Positions 55,921 through 64,000 of a stretch of DNA of 64,000 nucleotides are shown here, one piece after another. The position numbers were made by a program, and so were the translations under genes. How positions within the stretch are numbered: position 1 is the first letter of the stretch; each line of letters starts with the position of its first letter. Source of the stretch: Lindgomyces ingoldianus (lineage: Eukaryota; Ascomycota; Dothideomycetes; Pleosporales; Lindgomycetaceae). The notes beneath the pieces were generated by a model. The model searched no databases, was not told the origin of the DNA, and saw only the letters and a program-made list of their open reading frames with translations. The stretch is from NCBI RefSeq assembly GCF_010093535.1, contig NW_022985215.1, forward strand, positions 286,406-350,405, in the 5' to 3' direction.

Positions 55921-57052
55921 ACGTACCTAACAGGTTGGCCGGCCACACGGGTTGGCCGGCCACTTTTGCCAAGCCCCTACTAAAACCACCCTATTCTCTC
56001 GCAAAACAGCCCACTTTAGCCCTGTATAAAGTAATACAACACAAGATATTATTTAGAGTCTACTTCTGCTACTTGCTTACATGTATGTAAGTTATACCTA
56101 GTCTAATTGCACTGCCTGCATTGCCTTTAACTTAGCTTACTTTCTTTAGTGTGCACCTGCGTCTTTAGCTTCTTTCTATTACTACGCGCTCTAAACTCCT
56201 TTAGAGCAGTTAGACAAGCCTTATCCTTAACTATTAAAGTCTCTTCTGCCTAAATCTGCTTCTTTTTATGTAATCTATGTTACATGGCAGCCTTATTTGC
56301 TGCTTAAAGCTCTGTAATCTTATAGCCTACCTTATTATGTTAATGCCCTAGATAACTGTTGTCTACTCTCTATTACTTTACTATATTGCCTTTAGCTGTT
56401 CTTGTTTCTCTAAAGCTGTAACAACTACTCTAGTTAATATCTAGCTTATTATAAAGCCTAACTTATTAAAGTTATACCTGTCTTTATTCTAGATACTATA
56501 CTTAGCTTTTATGTTAGCTACTAGGCAAAACTAGCCCTAGATAACCTCTAGATCTTTATAAAGCGCTCTTTTATAATTATACTTATAATTAAACTTTATT
56601 ATAAACTTAAGGCAGTGCTTAACCTATATACTAGTCTAGTTTAAGCTAACCTAGCCTAGATTACGCTCTGTGGGCAAGGAATTAGCTATATTAGCTACAG
56701 CTGCGAGCCTAGAGGGAAATCTGTGTGTAATAAGCTTAAGTATGTACTTAATAACTACCTTTTTTTTAAGCTTAGTTAGATTCCTTAATTTAGGCTAGCA
56801 TTCTGCTTATAAAGGCTGTCTAGCGCGTTAATTGCTTAGTGTTGTGTAAAAGACATTATAGATAGCTGCAGCGCGTTGTAAGAAGAGTTTTAAGTCTTAT
56901 TTAAAAGCCTAAAAAGCAAGCTGTATCTAATGTTCTTTAGAAGATTTAATCTAGTGTTGTTGTTAAGGCATTATGTAGATAGGTAGAGTTTAGTAGGGGC
57001 TTGGCAAAAGTGGCCGGCTAACCTGTGTGGCCAGCTAACCTGTTAGGTACGT
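55921..57052 (-). mobile_element. Fot-A copy 3, internally deleted (1,132 bp)
   Basis: TA at 55919-55920 and 57053-57054. Both TIRs complete (GGTTGGCCGGCCAC repeats). Compared with copy 2 about 720 bp are missing from the centre; the join is near 56305 (CTCTGTAATCTTATAGCC). N-terminal transposase end near 56660-56720 on the minus strand. Cannot encode transposase. Inserted in the Copia-1 integrase region. Confidence 0.92.
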
Positions 57053-57054
57053 TA

Positions 57055-59520
57055 TTATTAATTTATATAACATTAATAATAACTTTATAGTTAAAGTAGG
57101 TGTTATTTTTAATTATAAACTTAAATCTTTATAAAGCCTAGTTATATAATTAGTAGAGGTAGTAAAACTTCTTAATCTCTTTTAACACTATAGCATTAAT
57201 GTTGTAGCTAGCGCTAGTTAGCATCTTTTAAAGTCTCTTTATATAAAGGTGTCTAAATTAGTAGTAGAGGCAGTAGAGTTCTAATTTAGTAAAAAAAAAC
57301 ATAAATTTTTCTTTACTAATATTAAAAAAAAGTGTCTTTATTTTTATATAATAAAAAAAGTAGTTTTATCTTTACATATAATAACATTTAAAATGTTGTT
57401 AAAGTATGCTCTAAGTTAGTTAGCATTTACTAGTAATAGTAAAAATAGTGTTAAAGTCTTTAAAATGTAGTATATAACTAGACTAATTAGGTTCTAGATT
57501 TATATAGTACTAATTAATTTTTTTAGTGTCTAGCTTTTAAACCTAATATTTATTTAGCTAAGTGTTTAATTAATTTTTATATATAGGTTCTTTTATATGT
57601 ACACCTTAAGTTAGAACTTGCTAATAGTAAAGATCTTTACTATGCTTATATCTTATAGTTTACTTTAGTATACTATACAGTATTAGTTATTAAGGATAAA
57701 CTGCTTAGCATACTTCTTAGGTTTAATGCTGTAGATGTCCTCTCTTATTACACAGTGTAGATAGGTAGTAAAGGTAAAGTAGTTAACAGCTTTTTTAGCA
57801 TTCTTACTTTTTTATTTTATTTTTTTTATATTATGTAAATTTTTTTTTTCTTAGAGTAACTTTTAAAGTCTTAGATGTATAAAGTAATAGCTTTATATAA
57901 TAAAGTCTTATTATAAAAGTTTTTATATAAGGCAATGTACTAGTTTTTTGCTTATATATAGTTCTTATAAGGGTAGTTTAATAACTAACATTTTTTTTTA
58001 TAGTAGACAAAGCACTTCTTTATTTATATATAGTTATCTTTAAATTATTGGCTAAACTTAAATAAAGATCTTTTATATTATTCTTTTTTACATAGAGAGA
58101 AGCTTTTTTCTTATTATATAGACTCTTATTATGTAGAGTTATATTAGTAGTTTATATAGTATACATTAAGTAGTTTCTAAAGGTATTAGTTTACTTTTTA
58201 GTATATAGTAACTTAAAGTAAGGCTTATAAGTTGCTAAATAAGGCTTTGCATAAAAGCTTAATAGTAAATATAGTATGTTCTAGTTCTAGTTATCCTGGA
58301 TAGGCTTATATAATAGTAGTGTGTAGTAGAATATCTTCTTAAAATTTTATTTTTAGTGCTTTTTATATAAGCATAAGCTTATTAATTATTATTTTAAAGA
58401 CTTTATATAAACTTTTATTAAAGTTTTTTTATTAGTATTATATAAAAGTTCTTATTATCTAGTCTGTCTAGTACTAGCTATAGTTTATATTAGTGTTAAA
58501 GTAACTACTTAAGGTGTTATATAAATACTTCTAGTTATATCTAAGGCCTATGTTGTGCATATAGTACATATTTACCTAACCTTTTAAAATATCTAAAAAG
58601 ATGTCTATATACTAAGTTTTCTAAATATTTAGCTATTAACATAGATTAATAAAAAAATTTATTTTATTTATAAAAATATTATATAGTTAACTTATATAGT
58701 TATTATTTTTTTTATGCTTTTTAAAATTATATAATCTTATTTGCTAAAAGTTTTTTTTTAGTAGTTTCCCTTTAAAGTAGAAGTTTATATAGGTTATAAT
58801 ATAGTATAGATTATGCAGGTAGTATTAGTAGTGCATACACTACTGCAGGCAGTAGTGTGTACAATTAAGGGTGTAGAGCAGGCGTTAGGTAGGGTGGCAT
58901 GTATTATTTGTATAGTAATTAGTGTAGTGCTAGCTAAAGTGTAAGAGCAAGTAATGCTAGTATGTTTAGTGTTAATAGCAGCATTATGTTTAGTCTGCTT
59001 CTATGTAGAGCCTTATATAGTAATAAAGGTTATGTATAAAGCTTTTTTAGTGTAATTACTTTTTCTTATGCTATATTATATAGCTTTTAGGCTTAAGTAC
59101 ATTTATTACTTAGCTATAGTATAATTCTTTTATTTTTTAGCACTTATATAAGCTTTTTTTTAAACATGTAGCTAAGTGCTAAAAAGTTTTATAGTGTTTA
59201 TTTTTTAAAATTTTTTATATATAAACTTAGAAAAGTAGCGCCTTTCTAAGTTATTATATATAAATTAGTAATTATATAACTTATATATAATTAAGTTTAT
59301 AGGCTTATTAAAGCTTCTAATATGTTAATTTTGTTATTCTAGTACTTTAGGCTAGTCTTATTTTATAGTGTTACCTCTAATATCTCTATATCCTTTATAA
59401 GTTATTTATATAATAGAAATTATTTCTTATTTTTTTTATTATTACACAAAGTTATTAGTTGCTAGTAAGATTTTATTATAATAGTATAGTTAATTACTTT
59501 TCTAGTAGATAACACAGGTA
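57055..59520 (-). pseudogene. Copia-1 copy 2, gag, protease and integrase N-part
   Basis: Reverse complement of 33204-35640 in copy 1. Protease-flanking region near 57310-57470, zinc knuckle near 57990-58050. RIPed. Confidence 0.83.
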
Positions 59521-59919
59521 CTACTATTATCTAGCTGCTAGGTTGTGCAGCTTTAATAGCTTTAGTGTGCGCTTTACACTATCTTCTTCTTACTTTATAT
59601 AGTAGCAGAGCTTACTGTATAATATAAAGCATTAATCTACTATTATCTAGCTACTAGGTTATGTACCTTTAATAGCTTTAGTGTGCATTTTACACTATCT
59701 CTTTTTTACTTTATATAGTAGCAGAGCTTGCTGTATAATGTAAAGAATTAATCTACTATTTTAAAAAGTAGGTAACTAAATAAAGTACTTTATAAAGTGT
59801 AAGTGCTTTATTATTACTCTTTTTAAAGAATAAGTAATAAAATAAAGTACTTTATAAAGTGTAAGTACTTTATTATTACTCTTACTAATTTATAGTTAAT
59901 TAAATTAACTACTAATTAG
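59521..59919 (-). repeat. Copia-1 copy 2 leader repeats and hairpin
   Basis: Mirrors copy 1: two 116-bp units (about 59525-59757), two 62-bp units (about 59760-59880) and the 35-bp hairpin at 59885-59919 adjoining the LTR. Confidence 0.85.
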
Positions 59920-60199
59920 TGTTAAATAGGCTCTAATAGCTAGCTGCTTATAGTATAAGCACTTAAGTAGTAAAAGTAAAAGTAGTGTACAGTGTGCACA
60001 GCATATAAAGTAGGTAAAGTAAAAGTAACATATTTTTAGTTCTATTACTCTTGTCTTTTCTCTATATAGAGGAAAAGGGGGATATCTAGATGTTCGCGCA
60101 TAGAGGTTTGCGCACAAGCATTATGTGACATAGATACGTGATCCTGCTCGTGCGCGATCGCTTGTATCCAGGCCGCGACGCTGCTGCTGCGTACGGACA
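59920..60199 (-). repeat. Copia-1 copy 2, 5' LTR (280 bp)
   Basis: TGTTAAATAGGC to GTACGGACA. Outer right 140 bp keep CpG-rich sequence (TCGTGCGCGATCGC); the inner part is AT-rich. Confidence 0.93.
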
Positions 60200-60477
60200 C
60201 AGCCTCTATAATTTAGCTGTAGAATTAGCTTGTAAAGGTTGTCTAGCGCTGTAGTTATTTATTGTCTTTTATAGGACTCTGCATATAGCTGCAGCACATT
60301 TTTTTAAGAGTTTTATGTCTTATTTAAAAGCTTAGAGCTTAAGCTGTATCTAACATTCTTTTAGCCTGTCTAAGTAGTGTTGTAGGGAATGCATTAGTGT
60401 AGGAAGGGTGGTTTAGTAGGGTCTTAGCAAAAGTAAGCAACTTAGGTGTGTGAGCAACTTGCCTGTGAAGTACGTTA

Positions 60478-60604
60478 TTAGATCGCTTCTTATCAAAAAG
60501 TAGTAATGCTACTTAGTCTATGTAAAAAATAAACTTAATATTAATTATAGCTTCTAAGTAAAGTTAGGATCTTAAACTATATACATAGAGTTACATGCGT
60601 TGCA
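60478..60604 (-). repeat. LTR fragment K (Gypsy-2/3-like)
   Basis: Contains the LTR landmarks TGCTACTTAGTCTATG, AAATAAAC and ACTATATACATAGAGTTACATGCG. Truncated on the left by foldback Fot-B and on the right by the H-family LTR. It is not the expected continuation of Gypsy-3 coding sequence, so the two flanks of Fot-B copy 3 do not belong together. Confidence 0.7.
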
Positions 60605-60805
60605 TGTAAAGATAGAATGGTAAGTAGCACGGATAGCACTAAAAGCAAGCTTTTAGAGAAAGATAGAAGTGTATTGTAAGAGAGACAAATCGCTGCTAAG
60701 CCTTACTTGTTAGGATTCATGCTTATATACAAAGCATAGGTTATATAACCTCTAAACAGGTTAGGTGAGGCTATACTAGCCTGTTCTAGGACATCTAGCC
60801 TTACA
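60605..60805 (-). repeat. H-family LTR copy 3 (201 bp)
   Basis: TGTAAAGATAG to CTAGCCTTACA. Flanks TTGCA and TTATC differ. In minus sense the bases before the LTR read TAAGAGGGGATAA, a polypurine tract, so this is probably the 3' LTR of a minus-strand H element whose interior lies to the right. Contains AGGTTATATAACCT. Confidence 0.82.
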
Positions 60806-61461
60806 TTATCCCCTCTTATAGTAGTCCTACAACTTAGAGGATAGAACAGATAATAATAGGCCTAAGTAGCATAATATAGTGTTATATAATGCTTTAAAGG
60901 CTTACTTCTACTTATTTTAGTTAATTTTATATAAGTTTATTTAAAAACAACTTAAAGTCTTTAAGTAAAAGTAAAGTAAAAGTATAAAATAAAAGTAAAA
61001 GTAAAATGGCAGTATATCTTACACTAGTAGAGTAGTAGTTAGGATAGTATATATAGAGTCTAACTATCCTAGAAGTCTATTTTCTTTACACCTTTACTCT
61101 CTTTATAGGTTAGAATTTAGAAGATTCTAACCTTTTTCAAGTAAGTACACTCTAAGCTACTCTAGTGTAATCTAGTATAAAGGGGTGCTAACAAGCTTTA
61201 ATAGTTCTATTCTACTTTACTTACACCTACTTATTATTTAATCTACTCTTAGCTTCTTTTTTTATGCTTAACTTTACTAAATAACTTTAAAATAAACTTT
61301 TATAGCCTACTTTATTATAATTTAGGTATAGTTTTTTTTAAAAAAAAATTAATTAGCTTTTACTAATATAAACTTATACTTTAATAACTTTTATATCTAA
61401 TGCGTTAATAAAATGTCCTATAAAGGCATTATAGATAAGAGTAGTAGCTGTTATATACTTA
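60806..61461 (-). mobile_element. Probable interior of an H element, unassigned coding
   Basis: 656 bp between the H-family LTR and Copia-2 copy 2. Starts with the polypurine tract noted above. Contains AAAGTAAAAGTA-type repeats near 60980-61010. No protein motif recognised. Truncated by the Copia-2 insertion. Confidence 0.45.
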
Positions 61462-61870
61462 TGTAGAGGATAAAATAGTGTTTGCAGTAGTGACACTTAG
61501 ATGCGTTGTCACCATAGTCGCACAATAGTCAGATGTGTTGTCACACAATGATTATGCGTCAGCACTATAGTCGTATGCATCTCAGCATAGCCTGTTGCCA
61601 CAACTCACCTACTTATATGGCATATATATAGACTCCTGCAAAGGACTCCTCTAGCAATACATTTAATGCAGTTCCTCATGTCTCTAGTGCCTTACATAGC
61701 TTTACAAATAGCCTGGCAGTAGCTGTTTAGAAGATTAGATGAAGTGACTCCTTATCTAAGAGAGCTGGGGGCTCTCCTTATATACACCGAGCTTCGGAAC
61801 AGCATATCTCCAGATCCTGAGCTGCGCCCTAGGCTCTAAGCCCTAGCTAAGGCTCTTAGTGTACGCGACA
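61462..61870 (-). repeat. Copia-2 copy 2, 3' LTR (409 bp)
   Basis: In minus sense starts TGTCGCGTACACTAAG and ends ATCCTCTACA. Contains about 212 bp that copy 1 lacks, including short repeats with GTGACAAC and CGACTAT. Polypurine tract CTAGGGGGTG (minus sense) adjoins at 61871. Confidence 0.85.
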
Positions 61871-61960
61871 CACCCCCTAGGTGAGCTGCGCAGCAGCTTA
61901 CCTGCATAGAGCGTTAACTTAGCTTATTAGAGCAGCGCTGCGCGTTTACCCTGTGTTTGT

Positions 61961-62008
61961 GCTTGTTGCTCTAGGCAGCGCAATGCTTGTTTCCCTAGGC
62001 AGCGCAGG
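61961..62008 (-). repeat. 24-bp tandem repeat, two copies, Copia-2 copy 2
   Basis: Units GCTTGTTGCTCTAGGCAGCG and GCTTGTTTCCCTAGGCAGCG at 61961 and 61985, the counterpart of three units in copy 1. Confidence 0.88.
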
Positions 62009-62085
62009 TCATGTTCGTGCTGTAATTGCTGCAACAGAGGTAAATAAATTCTTCTGCTTCTTAAGCTTCTCTTCTGTAAGTCTAA

Positions 62086-62336
62086 CTAACATGCTATGTG
62101 TAAGTTAATGCTTTTAAAAGCTCTAAGAACAACTTTAAACCTGTCTGCAATCTCTGCTAACGTGCATCTGTAGCTTAATAAAGCTAAAAGAGCTGCTTGC
62201 TTGCGTGCTGCTGCTCTGCGGGGCCGCTCTGCCTGCAAGCCTGCGCCCACCACCCGCAAGCCCGCGCCTACCACCCCCCGCCACCCCCCGCCAGCGCCCG
62301 CTCCCCGCTCCGGCCTCGACTCCTCGCCGGCCTCCC
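62086..62336 (-). pseudogene. Possible extra Copia-2 ORF with helix-turn-helix-like segment (copy 2)
   Basis: Minus-strand frame open for about 84 codons: Gly/Arg/Val-rich start from GC-rich DNA, then R-K-Q-A-A-L-L-A-L-L-S-Y-R-C-T-L, A-E-I-A-D-R-F-K-V and L-R-A-F-K-S-I. After one stop (TAG, possibly CAG before RIP) the frame stays open to near the polypurine tract, including repeats L-R-C-L-x-x-Q-A. Copies 1 and 2 differ by a 51-bp and a 24-bp indel, both multiples of three. No known family recognised. A GC-rich non-coding 3' region is the alternative. Confidence 0.42.
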
Positions 62337-62702
62337 TCTAGTTCGCTCCGCGCGCAGTCCTGTCTAGGCTGCATAAAGAGTGCGCTTGCAGGGCGCTCTA
62401 GTAGGGAGTGCTATAATTCTGCTACTAGCAGTTCACGCTGCTAGCGCTATTCCTCTAGGCACAGCTGCCTGCTGCTATAAGCCCTGTAGCAGTGTGTAAA
62501 GTAATCTAGCTTTTAACTTATTTACAGTCCTTCTATTACTATTATCTATGCGCAGCGCTTTGTTGCAGCTCTTATTATAAAGGACAAGCAGGTAAGCTTC
62601 TCCATAGAGATTATGCATTATACCTTAGATTAGACTAACAGGCTATAGGCTGCGTCTTAGCTTTAGCTAGTTCTTTAAGCTCTGCTTAAAAAAGATGTAG
62701 TA

Positions 62703-62797
62703 AAGAAAAAGAAGAAGAAGAAGAAAAAGAAAAAGGAAGAAGAGAAGAAGAAAAAGAAGGTAGAGAAGATAGAGAAGAAGGGGGGGGGAAGAAGCAG
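62703..62797 (+). repeat. Polypurine (GAA/AAG) microsatellite in Copia-2 copy 2
   Basis: Counterpart of the pyrimidine tract at 6208-6309. Ends in a run of nine G. Confidence 0.9.
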
Positions 62798-62908
62798 GGT
62801 AACGTTTCCTCTAGGCTCCTAGCGCGTTGCTAGCGCGCTAAGAAGCTCTTAGGTAAGCTTATTAATCTCTTTATAGTTTAAGTGTTCTATGTTTTTACAC
62901 ATCTTATA

Positions 62909-64000
62909 ACGTACCTAACGGGTTGGCCGGCCACACAGGTTGGCTGGCCACTTTTGCCAAGCCCCTACCACACTCTACTTATCTACATAATGCCTTAACA
63001 ACAACACTAGATTAAATCTTCTAAAGAACATTAGATACAGCTTACTCTTAAAGCTTTTAAATAAGACTTAAAACTTTTTTTATAACATGCTATAGCTATC
63101 TATAATGTCTTTTACATAACACTAAGTAATTAACGCGCTAGACAGCCTTTAGAAGCAAAATGCTAGCCTAAATTAAGAAATTTAACTAAGCTTAAAAAAA
63201 AAGTAATTATTAAGTATATACTTAAGCTTATTACACACAGATTTCTCTTTAGGCTTACAGCTATAGCTAATATAGCTAATTCCTTACGCGTAAAGCGTAA
63301 TCTAGGCTAGGTTAGCTTAAACTAGCCTAGTATGTAGGTTAAGCACTGCTCTAAGTTTATAATAAAGTTTAATTATAAGTATAATTATAAAAAAGCGCTT
63401 TATAAAGATTTAAAGGTTATTTAAGGCTAGTTTTACCTAGTAGCTAACATAAAAGCTAAGTATAGTATTTAAAATAAAGACACATATAACCTTAATAAGT
63501 TAAGCTTTATAATAGGCTAGATATTAACTAGAGCAGTTATTATAGCTTTAAAAAAACAAGAACAGCTAAAAGTAATATAGTAAAGTAATAAAAAGTAGAT
63601 AATAGTTATTTAAAGCATTAATATAATAAAGTAAGCTATTTTACTTAGTATAAGAAAAAAAATCTGCCTTAGAACTAGGTTATTATAGTCTTTAAAAACA
63701 GCTAGATAATAAATAAGCTTAGGCTGTAGTAGTTAAAGCACTTTAATAAGCATATAAAGAAAAAAGTTATAAGCGCTTATTAGCTTTTTAGTATTAATAG
63801 CTATAAAAGCTATAACTTGCTTAATTTCTAGCAGTACTATAAAAAGAATAAGATTATTACTATCTACATGCTTTTACACTTATTACACCTTTTATAGCCT
63901 CTTAATGTAGGTTGTTTTGCCTTTTTAAAGAAGGTGTATAGGCGCTAAGCTAAAGATTTTATGTGTAACTAAATTACTTACATTATAAAACTTAAGTTTC
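62909..64000 (+). mobile_element. Fot-A copy 4, left part, cut by window end
   Basis: TA at 62907-62908, then ACGTACCTAACGGG with the duplicated GGTTGGCCGGCCAC motif. Transposase reads on the plus strand: A-N-S-L-R-V-K-R-N at about 63270-63300, K-Y-N-Y-K-K-A-L-Y-K near 63380, K-A-K-Y-S-I near 63450, and D-T-Y-N-L-N-K-L-S-F at 63479-63510, where the family has F-D-E-x-G-F. The first catalytic Asp and the next Glu are Asn and Lys through G-to-A changes. The rest lies beyond the window. Confidence 0.9.

Larger units (their letters stand above)
52688..60199 (-). mobile_element. Copia-1 copy 2, Ty1/Copia retrotransposon with nested Fot-A
   Basis: Target duplication TAGCC (52683-52687) and CAGCC (60200-60204), one C/T difference from RIP. 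LTRs of 280 bp at 52688-52967 and 59920-60199. Minus orientation. Without the nested Fot-A it is about 6.4 kb, the full-length form of Copia-1. Inserted in the shorter arm of foldback Fot-B. Confidence 0.93.
51860..60475. mobile_element. Fot-B copy 3, foldback derivative interrupted by Copia-1 copy 2
   Basis: Ends ACGTACTTCATGGGCGAG and the inverted CTGTGAAGTACGT, with TA outside (51858-51859, 60476-60477). Without Copia-1 it is about 1,099 bp, the same as Fot-B copy 1 (1,101 bp). Both arms encode the same transposase N-terminus (forward near 52215-52260, reverse near 52570-52620). The junction AACTATACTTGCGC at about 52475-52490 is the reverse complement of GCGCAAGTATAGTT at 23740-23753 in copy 1, so both copies descend from one foldback. 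Its outer left 130 bp are nearly free of RIP. Confidence 0.88.
61462..62906 (-). mobile_element. Copia-2 copy 2, 3' end (LTR and post-pol region)
   Basis: Reverse complement of the parts of copy 1 at 22126-22394, 13916-14425 and about 6105-6540, without the Gypsy insertions. Left border TGTAGAGGATAAAATAG; interrupted on the right by Fot-A copy 4 at TA 62907-62908. Only the 3' end of the element is in the window. Confidence 0.88.

Overview
No intact host gene is visible in this 64 kb window. It reads as a transposon graveyard of a filamentous ascomycete (Pezizomycotina). Almost everything is AT-rich, depleted in CpA and CpG, and full of TAA/TAG stops at positions where Gln or Trp codons are expected. 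That is the signature of repeat-induced point mutation (RIP, C:G to T:A). The host call is inference from the RIP pattern, from pogo/Fot1-type transposons, and from the fungal style of the Ty1/Copia and Ty3/Gypsy remnants. Family names used here (Copia-1, Gypsy-2, Fot-A and so on) are local labels only.

Layout. (1) 1-22394: a plus-strand Ty1/Copia element (Copia-2, copy 1) whose 5' part lies outside the window. It is interrupted by two Fot-A DNA transposons (1-1044, 2434-4291), by Gypsy-1 (6541-13915, TSD GGTAG) and by Gypsy-2 copy 1 (14426-22125, TSD GCAGC). Gypsy-1 itself carries a gag-only LTR element (visible 8031-9828) beside an 820-base assembly gap. (2) 22395-24765: unassigned RIPed DNA around a foldback Fot-B derivative (23268-24368). 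(3) 24766-38681: an LTR (family H) split by Gypsy-2 copy 2 (24897-38607, TSD AAAGC). That copy is in turn split by a 127-bp solo LTR (28575-28701), a full-length Fot-B (28769-30672) and Copia-1 copy 1 (32525-36511, TSD CTAGA). (4) 38682-39424: a lightly mutated island of unknown origin. (5) 39425-60604: a deep nest in which an LTR fragment contains element I, then Gypsy-2 copy 3, then Gypsy-3, then foldback Fot-B, then Copia-1 copy 2, then a deleted Fot-A. (6) 60605-64000: an H-element 3' end, then minus-strand Copia-2 copy 2, then the left end of another Fot-A.

How the parts relate. The elements do not form a pathway. They are layered insertions whose relative ages can be read from the nesting. 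Most large insertions have target-site duplications of 5 bp (LTR elements) or TA (Fot), which fixes their borders. No element in the window looks able to move now: recognisable catalytic motifs are mutated (RT YINN and YLDN instead of Y-x-D-D; Fot-A transposase Asp-Glu changed to Asn-Lys).

Most worth a second look: a mobile foldback derivative of Fot-B present twice with the same internal junction; systematic sparing from RIP of the outer edges of elements, visible by comparing the two LTRs of the same element; a nearly unmutated 127-bp solo LTR; a gag-only LTR element; a possible extra ORF with a helix-turn-helix-like segment downstream of pol in Copia-2; and two Fot families that share TIR ends but differ in a duplicated inner motif.
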